DNA of 43,634 nucleotides from Methanobacteriota archaeon (GTDB lineage Archaea; Thermoplasmatota; Poseidoniia; Poseidoniales; Poseidoniaceae). How positions within the stretch are numbered: the first letter of the stretch is position 1; the number at the start of each line of letters is the position of its first letter. The DNA is taken from NCBI GenBank assembly GCA_004195515.1, contig PSPR01000024.1, forward strand, positions 1 through 43,634. The letters run 5' to 3'. Made by a program: the position numbers and the translations under genes. This document shows, in pieces, positions 1 through 7,323 of this stretch. A model generated the notes under the pieces. That model made no database searches. It worked only from the letters and a program-made list of their open reading frames with translations, and was not told the origin of the DNA.

Positions 1-1468
1 TTTTCTCTTCTTTGAACTCATGTTCGTCCATTACTGCATCAGCCGGATTTGAAGGCAGGTTATTCCAACCTTCAGGCAAAGATTGCTTCTTCGGTTTGAC
101 CGCTCTCCAACCAGGCGTGGTTAGATGTCTTTGTTCTTTGATAAAATTTTGTCCCTGCTTAGCAGCGGTTCGCTTTTGTACGTCCCACACCGATTCGGGG
201 TGGAAGGAAGCCAAGAATTGGCGGCAGATTAAATCGTAAAGCCGAGCGGCATCTCCGTCCAAATTACCAGGTGGTAATTTACCGGTTGGAATGATAGCAA
301 AGTGATCTGAAACCTTTGAATTATCAAAATTCCGACCGACATTTTCAAGGCCGTCATCGACCAATCTTTTTGAATGAGGATGGAGTGAATCCTGAGCGCC
401 TAATTGGCGGACGATTTTGGAGACCTCCTCCATCATATCCTCGGGCAAGTGCCTTGAATCAGTTCGAGGATATGTGGTTAATTTGTGGGTAGCGTATAAT
501 TCCTGAGCCGCACCTAATGTTCTACGGGCAGCCCAAGACCAGGTGCTATTCGCTTCTCGCTGCAAGGTTGTTAAATCGAAGTTTAACGGTGGTTTTTCCT
601 TTGCATCACGATTGGTTTGCTTTACTTCGAACGCACCATCGCTTGCGATAACTTGTTCTAACATCTCTTTTTCAGATCGTTCTAAAATCCGGTGAGCTTT
701 ATGTTCTGGCTGCTCTGAATTATCTTTGTGACCTGCTCGCTCCCAGCGAGCGGACCAAGTCGCATCTCCAGCACTAAAGGTCGCTTCCAATTCCCAAAAT
801 GGCATTGGATTGTGGCCGAGGATTTCAATTTCATGGTCGACTATTATCGCTAATGTCGCGGTTTGAACCCGACCTAATGATAGTGAACTCTTGTCCTTTC
901 TGCTGGTTCGCAAAAATGTCGAAGCGACACGGCTACCGTTCATTCCGATGATCCAATCGGCTTCAGCTCGGCTGACTGCAGCATCGCGTAAAGGCGAATA
1001 TTCGTCTGCGCTAACTCGACTATCCCAAGCGTTTTGGATAGCATCATCCGTCATCGATTGTAGCCACATTCTGCTCATCGGTGCCTTGACCTGAGCGAAT
1101 TCAACGATGCGTCTGAAGATCAATTCACCTTCACGCGCTGCGTCACAAGCATTTACGACCTCTGTGCAATCCTTTGCACTAATCATCTTCTTCATAGCGG
1201 TCAACTGCTTTCTATTCGAGCCCCGACCTGTAATCGGTTTGAGCAAAAACTTTTCTGGAATGAACGGCAATTGGTCGATGGTCTTTCGCCAATTTTTGAA
1301 GGCCTCATCATATTCTTCTGGAGTCTTTAATTCGAGTAGATGACCAACAGCCCAGGTCACTATGATTTCATCGGATTGCCAATGGGTTTCCATTTTATTT
1401 TTGATCCCCAATACCTTGGCGATATCGGCCGCCACACTTGGCTTCTCAGCGATGATGACGGTTGGCAT
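1..1468 (-). CDS. topB: DNA topoisomerase III (type IA), C-terminus off the left edge
   Basis: A type IA topoisomerase that would cut one DNA strand through a 5'-phosphotyrosine and pass the other. It is absent from the ORF track because it runs off the window. I translated it from ATG 1468 (MPTVIIAEKPSVAADIAKVL), the Toprim start with the acidic Glu of IAEKPS; the acidic patch NACDAAREGE follows near residue 100. The catalytic Tyr lies in TTYPRTDSRHLPE at about residue 333, close to its position in bacterial topoisomerase III. LGRVQT and SDHFAI fit the family. About 489 residues are visible and the C-terminal region is missing. The unknown gene at 1562-1945 lies about 90 bp upstream on the same strand. 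TopB-like is favoured over TopA because the N-terminus lacks TopA features and the active site reads YPRTDSRHL. Confidence 0.92.
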   Translation of the reverse strand, partial: MPTVIIAEKPSVAADIAKVLGIKNKMETHWQSDEIIVTWAVGHLLELKTPEEYDEAFKNWRKTIDQLPFIPEKFLLKPITGRGSNRKQLTAMKKMISAKDCTEVVNACDAAREGELIFRRIVEFAQVKAPMSRMWLQSMTDDAIQNAWDSRVSADEYSPLRDAAVSRAEADWIIGMNGSRVASTFLRTSRKDKSSLSLGRVQTATLAIIVDHEIEILGHNPMPFWELEATFSAGDATWSARWERAGHKDNSEQPEHKAHRILERSEKEMLEQVIASDGAFEVKQTNRDAKEKPPLNFDLTTLQREANSTWSWAARRTLGAAQELYATHKLTTYPRTDSRHLPEDMMEEVSKIVRQLGAQDSLHPHSKRLVDDGLENVGRNFDNSKVSDHFAIIPTGKLPPGNLDGDAARLYDLICRQFLASFHPESVWDVQKRTAAKQGQNFIKEQRHLTTPGWRAVKPKKQSLPEGWNNLPSNPADAVMDEHEFKEEK

Positions 1469-1561
1469 GATTCGGGTCGGGATTGACGAGGCTACTTGAA
1501 GGTGCGCCAAACATGGATTCTGAGCAGGTACTATAGTACCTGTATTTTTTATGGTATTTTT

Positions 1562-1945
1562 TCAAGCCAAAAACAACCTTCTCCGAGCGGCTTCATCCCA
1601 CTCACCTTCTGCTCCGGGTCCGGCACATCCTACACAACCAGGATAACCGGCTTGCAAAAGGTCCAGAACCTGTTGTTCAAAATCAGTCCAGCCACACCTC
1701 GGAACCCAGCATATTGTGTCAGCGGGTTCTTCGCCGCCGATTTGGAAAATCCCCTCAGCACTTAATGAGCCTATTTTCAATAATGGAAATTCTAAACGAG
1801 CAGGAATATGATCTGCGATTGCTTGAATCAAAATATTTGCAGATTCGATATCTTTTTCTTTAACCGAAAGTATACAACTTTCGCTTTTCAAAAACCGTCT
1901 CGCCGCTTCTCTTAACGATGGCCAGCGTACATCTGTCATCTGCAT
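1562..1945 (-). CDS. hypothetical protein, Cys-rich C-terminal half
   Basis: I do not recognise this family. It is a 127-residue protein with a helical, basic N-terminus (WPSLREAARRFLKSE), a predicted alpha/beta middle and a C-terminal segment containing CWVPRCGW and PGCVGCAG. These four cysteines could bind a metal or be redox-active, but that is inference. The start could be ATG 1945 or the second Met at 1939. It is divergent from pyrD with only about 33 bp between the starts, and it precedes the topoisomerase on the same strand, so the two may be co-transcribed. Composition reads as real protein, and the overlapping plus-strand ORF 1496-1765 does not. Confidence 0.6.
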   Translation of the reverse strand: MQMTDVRWPSLREAARRFLKSESCILSVKEKDIESANILIQAIADHIPARLEFPLLKIGSLSAEGIFQIGGEEPADTICWVPRCGWTDFEQQVLDLLQAGYPGCVGCAGPGAEGEWDEAARRRLFLA

Positions 1946-1978
1946 TATCCATGGCGATGTTAGCCCAAGACTTGAAGG

Positions 1979-3049
1979 ATGCGCTCCTCAGCCATCAGTA
2001 CAATGGGACTAGGTCATGCACTCATCGCAAGGCCGCTGATGGCTTTGATGGATAGTGAAAAGGCCCATAGAAGATCTCTATTGGCCCTCATTGGCCGCTT
2101 GATGCTCAGAGTACTTTACAAACCCAAGCAACTCAAATCCAATATTTTCGAATTGGATTTTTCCAATCCGCTCGGATTGGCTGCAGGAATGGATAAGAAG
2201 GCCGAAGCGATGACCGGCTGGGAAAACATCGGATTCGGTTTCATTGAAATTGGCGGTATCACCATGGAAGAGCAAGATGGTAATGCCAAACCTAGAATGT
2301 TTCGTTCATCCAAAGATAAAGCTTTAGTCAACCGAATGGGATTCAATAACCCCGGCTCCAAAAAGATGGCAGCACATCTTGGCAATTGCAAAAAACCTTC
2401 AATTCCTCTATTCCTTAATGTCGGGAAATCAAAGATTACCCCACTAAGTGATGCCGCGGGCGATTATGCCAAAACCGTCAAGCGCTGCTGTCCATACGTA
2501 GATGGCTTCGTCATCAATGTCTCTTCACCGAATACCCCTAATCTCAGGGAATTACAAAAGGACGAGGATTTGGCAAAAATCATCATCGCTGTTAAAGAGT
2601 TCAGCGCACATAAACCTGTATTGATCAAGATAGCACCCGATCTTGAAGATAATCAAATAAAGTCGATAGTAGATACAGCTCGCAATCTTGATTGTCAAGG
2701 AATAATCGCAACCAATACAACTGTCGAAAGACCTCATCAAAGCGGCATCATGAACCAAACCGGTGGATTATCGGGTGCTCCGCTCAAAATACGATCTACC
2801 GAAGTTATCCGGATAATTGCTGACCATACCGATGGAAGTTGGCCGATAATTGGAGTCGGTGGAATTTCAAATGCTGATGATGCTTGGGAGAAGATTATCA
2901 ACGGTGCTTGTTTGATTCAAATTTACAGTTCACTAGTATTTGGCGGTGCTGGTACCATCAAAAAAATAGTAAATGGGTTAAATAAAAAACTTAAAGCCCA
3001 TAATTTAGAAAACATTGACCAAGCGGTTGGTCTTGCTAGGAGGTCTTGA
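1979..3049 (+). CDS. pyrD: dihydroorotate dehydrogenase, class 2 (quinone-type)
   Basis: Oxidises dihydroorotate to orotate in UMP synthesis using FMN and passes electrons to quinone. At 356 residues it has the class 2 architecture: an N-terminal helical extension (PLMALMDSEKAHRRSLLAL) for membrane and quinone contact, NPLGLAAGMDK, the FMN/substrate segment NRMGFNN, and the catalytic serine region NVSSPNTPNLRELQ. TNTT and GVGGISN follow near the C-terminus and bind the FMN phosphate. Class 2 enzymes are typical of bacteria and mitochondria, while many archaea carry class 1, so this gene may have been acquired laterally. The start at 1979 follows the track, but Met 2003 (MGLGHALIARP) fits the family N-terminus slightly better. 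The next gene begins one base after its stop. Confidence 0.95.
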   Translation: MRSSAISTMGLGHALIARPLMALMDSEKAHRRSLLALIGRLMLRVLYKPKQLKSNIFELDFSNPLGLAAGMDKKAEAMTGWENIGFGFIEIGGITMEEQDGNAKPRMFRSSKDKALVNRMGFNNPGSKKMAAHLGNCKKPSIPLFLNVGKSKITPLSDAAGDYAKTVKRCCPYVDGFVINVSSPNTPNLRELQKDEDLAKIIIAVKEFSAHKPVLIKIAPDLEDNQIKSIVDTARNLDCQGIIATNTTVERPHQSGIMNQTGGLSGAPLKIRSTEVIRIIADHTDGSWPIIGVGGISNADDAWEKIINGACLIQIYSSLVFGGAGTIKKIVNGLNKKLKAHNLENIDQAVGLARRS

Positions 3050-3050
3050 A

Positions 3051-3437
3051 TTGCTAACCCACCGGACCAGACTTTTGCTAATCGGGGCAGTGCTTACTCT
3101 CGCCCTTGCGGCTACTTTGCTCATACAAACTCCTGAGGCCACCAGAACAATTGAGGAAGTGCTCAATGACCCAAACAGCCTTGAAGGGCGTAAAATCGCT
3201 ATCAGGGGGGAAGTTCTCGATGGTTCCATAGATAACTCAACTAATAGTTTTGTAATTCATGGTGAAACGATGAGTTTAGATGTTGATTTTTCTAAGGCTG
3301 CTGTTTCAAATGGATTGGATGATAATCGAACGGTTTACGCCGAAGGTACCTTGATAAAAAAAGATGGCGTCTGGGTTTTTGAGGCTGAGATAATCAAGAC
3401 TTCTTGTCCCTCAAAATACGAAGAACAGGCTGAATGA
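3051..3437 (+). CDS. ccmE: CcmE-like cytochrome c heme chaperone (CXXXY type)
   Basis: CcmE carries heme covalently in cytochrome c maturation on the outer face of the membrane. I chose TTG 3051 as start because GGAGGT lies six bases upstream, just inside the end of pyrD; the track start (3015) lies inside pyrD. The 128-residue product has one N-terminal membrane helix (LLLIGAVLTLALAATLLI), then an OB-fold-like domain (GRKIAIRGEVLDG, TVYAEGTLIKKDGVWVFEAE). Near the C-terminus is CPSKY, matching the CXXXY heme-attachment motif known in some archaeal and Desulfovibrio CcmE proteins in place of HXXXY. Other Ccm genes are not visible here. The fold assignment is by motif and length, so moderately sure. 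Confidence 0.72.
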   Translation: MLTHRTRLLLIGAVLTLALAATLLIQTPEATRTIEEVLNDPNSLEGRKIAIRGEVLDGSIDNSTNSFVIHGETMSLDVDFSKAAVSNGLDDNRTVYAEGTLIKKDGVWVFEAEIIKTSCPSKYEEQAE

Positions 3438-3463
3438 TCACTATTGCAAATTTAGCAATGGCA

Positions 3464-3470
3464 TTTTATT
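3464..3470 (+). promoter_or_regulatory. candidate TATA box for SRP RNA
   Basis: TTTTATT lies roughly 20-26 bases upstream of the inferred SRP RNA 5' end, the expected place for an archaeal TATA box. It overlaps no essential coding sequence because ccmE ends at 3437. Confidence 0.4.
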
Positions 3471-3483
3471 TGAACAAACTACC

Positions 3484-3827
3484 CCGGTGGGTTCAAAACG
3501 GACAGGGCCCACCGCCATTCGGGATAGGAGGGGAGTTTGCGTGCCCTTTTCCGCAAATCGTTGATGGCGGTCCGAACACCGAGGGGCGGTTCAGCCGGTC
3601 CGGAGGATTCCCGCAGGCGGACGTCGATGTCTCGCCCCCACGTGACCCGGGTGTCATGAACCGAAGCCGGAAGGAATCGGGAACCGAATAACCGGGGGAT
3701 CAGGTCAGGCCGGGAACGGAGCAGCCCTACCTGGGGCCATGGGTGCCGTGGGGTATCGGGACGGAGGAAGTCTGTGGAATTGGTCCACTGGATACGAGAA
3801 TCCACCTTTGGGATTCCCACTTTTTTT
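3484..3827 (+). ncRNA. ffs: signal recognition particle RNA (7S RNA)
   Basis: RNA scaffold of the signal recognition particle. The diagnostic domain IV (helix 8), CAGGTCAGGCCGGGAACGG followed by AGCAGCCCTACCTG, lies at about 3701-3732 and matches the conserved SRP54-binding loop (GUCAGG paired against AGCAGCC). The 5' half has the Alu-domain-like segment GGGCCCACCGCCATTCGGGA, with a complementary GATGGCGGTCC downstream. The ends pair as GTGGG (3487-3491) with CCCAC (3816-3820), followed by a run of seven T. The region is far richer in GC than its surroundings. The exact ends are inferred from pairing. ORFs 3434-3691 (+) and 3479-3820 (-) in this stretch are spurious. Confidence 0.93.
3821..3827 (+). 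terminator. T-run terminator of SRP RNA
   Basis: TTTTTTT directly follows the closing CCCAC of the terminal SRP stem, as expected for archaeal oligo-T termination. Confidence 0.6.
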
Positions 3828-3838
3828 CCATCTCAATT

Positions 3839-4306
3839 TTAAATGTCAAAGACGACATCTGCGTACCAGCCCGGCCCTTCGAAAGATGGCACTTCAGGCC
3901 ATTGAGAGTGTATTACTTGTCCTGCTTCCACTTGTTTGAATGCAAATTCATGAGTGGTAACAGCCTTAATTTCCACTTCTAATTCGACCAGGTTTTTATC
4001 AACAAATGAAACTTGAACCTCTATGAAACCATCTTTGACCATCGGTTGGCAATCGACTAAAAATTCATCGTTTCCCTCACAACGGTATAATACTTCATCG
4101 AGCCATTTTACCACTAAAAGATCGATATCGCCATCGTGTTGTACCTCCCATTTGGCGACATTTCTAACCACTGAATTTGTATCACAATTGTCCGAGACCA
4201 AAATTGACTGCATGCCTAAGGTCAATTCTTTGACCAGTTCGGAAGCATTCCGGGCGAATGCTCGCAATCCAATATCTGCAGTGGTCGGTCTGACCCAATA
4301 ACTCAT
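3839..4306 (-). CDS. archease, activator of tRNA ligase RtcB
   Basis: Archease speeds guanylylation and turnover of the RtcB RNA ligase that joins tRNA halves after splicing. The protein starts MSYWVRPTTADIGLRAFARN, matching the family ADIGIRA motif with its metal-binding Asp. It continues with WLDEVLYRCEGNDEFLVD, the EIKAVTTHEF segment (family KAvTYH) and ends in WYADVVFDI, equal to the family VVxDI C-terminus. I chose ATG 4306 because AGGTGA lies eight bases upstream; the longer track start adds MIGA. At 155 residues it is slightly longer than usual. It sits just downstream of the PfkB gene, and the tRNA-splicing endonuclease lies about 2 kb away. Confidence 0.88.
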   Translation of the reverse strand: MSYWVRPTTADIGLRAFARNASELVKELTLGMQSILVSDNCDTNSVVRNVAKWEVQHDGDIDLLVVKWLDEVLYRCEGNDEFLVDCQPMVKDGFIEVQVSFVDKNLVELEVEIKAVTTHEFAFKQVEAGQVIHSQWPEVPSFEGPGWYADVVFDI

Positions 4307-4314
4307 GGCGCCAA

Positions 4315-5367
4315 TCACCTCTGTGAAATTTGCATATTCCAGGCGACTTCGGCCAAGCGGTCTGCTAAGTCAGCACCGGTTAAAGTGAAATTGTCATCTG
4401 AACCCATAATACATTCAACCGCAGCATTGGCTAATTGTGCAGCTTGATGATTAGTGAGAGATAATTTTAGAGCAGCTGCTAATGCTACTCCTGCTGCATC
4501 GATAATTCCTGTTACGCCTCTAGGCTCTTCAAGTGTACATTCGAGACTGATGACTTCGCCGTCTGAACTATGGACAGTAACTCCTTTTTCTCCTTCTAAA
4601 ACCAATAGGTTACCCCATTGGTTATCAGCAACCAGTTGTTTTGCTGCTTGATATGAATCCTCGATTCCCATTCTTTTAGCCATTAGATCCAAACCTCTGG
4701 TTTGAAAAATCACCCAATCTGCACCGGTTATTCGGTTTAGACCAGTCAACTTTGGATCGCAAATTATTGGAACATTTGCGGCCTTTGCAGCGCCAATCAA
4801 TTTGCTTGCTCCGTGGTCTGTGATTACACCGTGACCATAATCTGAAATGATAAGTACATCTGCAGAATCCAGTTTGTTAATCGCTTGTTCAATTATCAAG
4901 TCCAAAGCCTTTTCAGCGATTGGTCCATCGTCTTCGATATCCCATCGCAATAATAGTTGTTGGTTGGTGATAAGATATTCTCTTCCGGCGATGAGGCGAT
5001 TTTTGACGGTTGTAATTCGGCCTTCCACCATTTCGATTCCATCGCAATCAACCTCTTCTGCCTCCAAAGCTTTGATGATATTTACTCCGGCCCTATCATT
5101 GCCAACTACACCGAATAAAAATGCGTTAAGTCCGATATTTTCCAAGCCTCGGGCGACGTGTGCAGCAGCGCCAACATCTTCGTAGCGGCGGGTTTCTTTG
5201 AGGACTGGGACGGGGGCACTCGAATTGAGATTATTCGCATATCCATGGATATATCGGTCGAGCATAATGTCGCCGACCAAGACAACATCACCGTGAAGAT
5301 TTTTAATCTTATTTTGCAGATCGACCAGACGGTCATGAATCTCGTGTTGTTGGTCACTCATTCCCAT
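4315..5367 (-). CDS. RfaE/HldE-like PfkB-family sugar kinase, altered active site
   Basis: Related to the kinase half of HldE, which phosphorylates D-glycero-D-manno-heptose-7-phosphate. Family features include VVLVGDIMLDRYIHG, NSSAPVPVLKET, a QQLLLRWDIE segment, and SDYGHGVIT. Start ATG 5367 is chosen because AGGTGA lies five bases upstream; the track GTG at 5400 overlaps the preceding stop. The PfkB anion-hole motif, normally GAGD, reads GIID here. The usual GGAANVA is VGAAAHVA, and the nucleotide-side PNxxE segment is not recognisable (IFQTRGLDL). The catalytic Asp of GAGD is kept. It may therefore be a kinase with altered nucleotide binding or a non-catalytic relative. No heptose pathway partner is seen nearby. 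Confidence 0.8.
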   Translation of the reverse strand: MGMSDQQHEIHDRLVDLQNKIKNLHGDVVLVGDIMLDRYIHGYANNLNSSAPVPVLKETRRYEDVGAAAHVARGLENIGLNAFLFGVVGNDRAGVNIIKALEAEEVDCDGIEMVEGRITTVKNRLIAGREYLITNQQLLLRWDIEDDGPIAEKALDLIIEQAINKLDSADVLIISDYGHGVITDHGASKLIGAAKAANVPIICDPKLTGLNRITGADWVIFQTRGLDLMAKRMGIEDSYQAAKQLVADNQWGNLLVLEGEKGVTVHSSDGEVISLECTLEEPRGVTGIIDAAGVALAAALKLSLTNHQAAQLANAAVECIMGSDDNFTLTGADLADRLAEVAWNMQISQR

Positions 5368-5396
5368 GATTTTCACCTGCGTTCTAATCCAACTAA

Positions 5397-5783
5397 TCAC
5401 TCTTTTCTATCGAGTAGTTCCGCTAATAATGAAGCGTGCTTTGAATCGCTGATATCCATTGTCTTTCTTAGAGTTTGAAGCATGGCGTCTTCATCTGATG
5501 AAATCATTCCGTCTTCGAGAGCTGTGACCAGAGTGGCCCGGTAAGCCATAGTCTTCTCATCAAGAATCGGATCTTCCCTGGCTTCAGCCAATAGTTGTTC
5601 GTGAGTTTTGGAATCGATCTCGAATGCTACCCGCATCGTTTCCAGTAATGCGACCTCATCCTCAATAATTTCACCGTCGTCCAAAGCCTGACGCAACATG
5701 TCAAGATAAACCTCCTCGGGCGGAGGTGCGTTCATTGATTTTCGTGCTTCATCTGAGAGTCGGCGAACCCGATCTGGATGCAT
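5397..5783 (-). CDS. helical repeat protein (TerB/EF-hand-like repeats), probable frameshifted C-terminal half
   Basis: Not a family I can name with confidence. It holds tandem units of about 40 residues of the pattern LxxALxDGxIxxDExxLLxxLR: MLRQALDDGEIIEDEVALLE and LVTALEDGMISSDEDAMLQ. A third unit (VLARAWEDGKITKDEQHLLS) is encoded upstream of ATG 5783 in the same frame, with no ATG, GTG or TTG to start it. The upstream winged-helix ORF ends at 5858 in another frame inside this extra unit. The pattern resembles TerB-like or EF-hand-like helical pairs. The reading is that this is the C-terminal half of the winged-helix gene, separated by a one-base frameshift near 5870-5873. Its stop overlaps the upstream GTG of the PfkB ORF. 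Confidence 0.6.
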   Translation of the reverse strand: MHPDRVRRLSDEARKSMNAPPPEEVYLDMLRQALDDGEIIEDEVALLETMRVAFEIDSKTHEQLLAEAREDPILDEKTMAYRATLVTALEDGMISSDEDAMLQTLRKTMDISDSKHASLLAELLDRKE

Positions 5784-5857
5784 GCCAACAAATTCGACAA
5801 CTTCGGAAAGTAAATGTTGTTCGTCTTTGGTAATTTTTCCATCTTCCCAAGCCCGAG

Positions 5858-6307
5858 CTAAAACTCGCCTTTTGAAACTGGAGATATAACCGGATTTTCG
5901 TGGAATACCATACCTTCATCGACGTGAGATAATAAATCAAGAGTTAGTTGTCCGCCTCCTCTTAAATTTGAAACCTCTACTCTTTCCCCTTTGAGAATTA
6001 CGACTTCGGCTAGGATTTTATTACGAAGTGCACCTGCTCGCTCTTTGCCTACAGAAGTCAATCCATAGACTCGACGTCGTTGTTTTGCACCGGGGACGTG
6101 GCGTTGTCCAGTGATTAATTCCCCCCGTTGCTCAAGACGTTTGAGAGTTCTAGGAACGTGCTTTCGTTGAACGTGGACCGCAGCGGAAATACCCGCTTGG
6201 GTTACCGCCGCTGGTGCTTCCCATTGGCCCTCTGGAAGCGGGTTGTCAAAAAGATGCAAAAGCATCCTTTCTTCTGTGGTGAGCGTGCCAAGATATCCGT
6301 CGACCAT
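5858..6307 (-). CDS. winged-helix transcription regulator-like protein (N-terminal half of a possible frameshifted gene)
   Basis: ATG 6307 follows a strong GGGAGGTAGG site, so the track's longer start at 6421 is rejected. The 149-residue product reads MVDGYLGTLTTEERMLLHLF, then AAVTQAGISAAVHVQRKHVP and RTLKRLEQRGELITGQ, then RRVYGLTSVGKERAGAL. That is a MarR-like winged helix with recognition helix and wing. The family of archaeal regulators with a winged helix in front of repeat domains is known in general, but I cannot name a ligand. The protein ends abruptly at SKGEF, and one extra A in the AAAA at 5870-5873 would fuse it in frame to the repeat ORF downstream, giving about 303 residues. 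It is divergent from the splicing endonuclease. Confidence 0.68.
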   Translation of the reverse strand: MVDGYLGTLTTEERMLLHLFDNPLPEGQWEAPAAVTQAGISAAVHVQRKHVPRTLKRLEQRGELITGQRHVPGAKQRRRVYGLTSVGKERAGALRNKILAEVVILKGERVEVSNLRGGGQLTLDLLSHVDEGMVFHENPVISPVSKGEF

Positions 6308-6372
6308 CCTACCTCCCCTAAACCGGTGAGGTGGGGTGAGGCACATAAGGCTGGCTCTGTGTGCAGTTGCAC

Positions 6373-7323
6373 ATGGGAACTGGGAAAGGCGGCAGGCCGA
6401 GGCAAAGACCCTCGCGTCCAATCGGCCTCAATTCGATTGGTGCTCCATCGATTCCCAACCCTGAACCTGTAGCAAAGGATGGAAAATGGTTCATACCAAA
6501 TCCAGTTGCTTCAAGACTATATCAAAAATCTGCACTCGGTACACCGGTAACCGATGGTATCCTGATGAGTGCTGAAGAAGTAATGTTTTGCCATTGGCAC
6601 CGCCATATTCCAGTAAGTGAAGAATGGGTTGGTCAAAGGTTGATTGAAGATCCTGATTTTGCTCATCGCTGTGTCGCATTTGACATCGCTAGATCCGGTG
6701 GGGAGAAAACCATCCCTATAGATGGAAAATGGCTGCGTTGGCCCCGCGATTCTCACCCCTCCATATCCGGCCCGGTCGCACAAATAAAATGGGCTCGAAC
6801 CGGCGATGATTTTGATTGGGAGAGTCTATTTTCTTGGGTCGAGGAAGTGAATGATTCGGGATTGATTCCAGAGTTGGCTTTGGTCGACGATGAGATGGAC
6901 GTTACGATGTACCGACTCTCCTCAATCGATCCTAGAGGTTCACTAACGCCTTCATCACCATCAAATCCTAACCAACATATCGGTGTCGAACATCTTTCAC
7001 GGCGATTTTACCGGGCCGATGAAAGCGCGTGGATGGCCGGTGATTCAGATGATGTGAGTAGATTATTTGGCGAATTGAATTCGCGTGGTTTAATGATGCG
7101 GCCCGGATTCAAATATGGCTGTCGTTGGCGGGTTTACACTACGCCAATCGATGAAGAACACGCTCCTTGGTTGATGCAATTACAATCGGATGCACCACAG
7201 GATTGGGAAGGAGTTTGTCTATCGGTCAGGTTGGCTGAAGGGGTTAACAAAGGCTGGGTCGTGGCCCTCGATTCCAATGGATGGAACTTCTTGATGTTCC
7301 GTCGTCACCTTCCGGGTCGTTGA
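6373..7323 (+). CDS. endA: tRNA-splicing endonuclease
   Basis: Cleaves introns from precursor tRNAs at bulge-helix-bulge sites. The C-terminal nuclease domain is clear: RGLMMRPGFKYGCRWRVY, EHAPWLMQLQS, and SVRLAEGVNKGWVVALDS. These supply the expected catalytic Tyr, His and Lys. The N-terminal half (IPNPVASRLYQKSALG, LMSAEEVMFCHWHRHIPVS) looks like a second, non-catalytic copy of the family's N-terminal module, so this is the duplicated, about 316-residue form that works as a homodimer. The start is ATG 6373; the track's GTG 6361 adds MQLH. Its last 105 bases overlap the 3' end of the M6 protease gene on the other strand. Confidence 0.88.
   Translation: MGTGKGGRPRQRPSRPIGLNSIGAPSIPNPEPVAKDGKWFIPNPVASRLYQKSALGTPVTDGILMSAEEVMFCHWHRHIPVSEEWVGQRLIEDPDFAHRCVAFDIARSGGEKTIPIDGKWLRWPRDSHPSISGPVAQIKWARTGDDFDWESLFSWVEEVNDSGLIPELALVDDEMDVTMYRLSSIDPRGSLTPSSPSNPNQHIGVEHLSRRFYRADESAWMAGDSDDVSRLFGELNSRGLMMRPGFKYGCRWRVYTTPIDEEHAPWLMQLQSDAPQDWEGVCLSVRLAEGVNKGWVVALDSNGWNFLMFRRHLPGR

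Noticed and set aside
12-1343. Plus-strand ORFs 12-239, 891-1094 and 1107-1343
   Set aside because: Antisense shadows of the topoisomerase III frame, which shows all family motifs.
1496-1765. ORF 1496-1765 (+)
   Set aside because: Antisense shadow of the minus-strand gene 1562-1945, which has better protein-like composition.
3434-3820. ORFs 3434-3691 (+) and 3479-3820 (-)
   Set aside because: They lie inside the SRP RNA, whose domain IV and terminal stem explain the sequence, and their translations do not resemble proteins.
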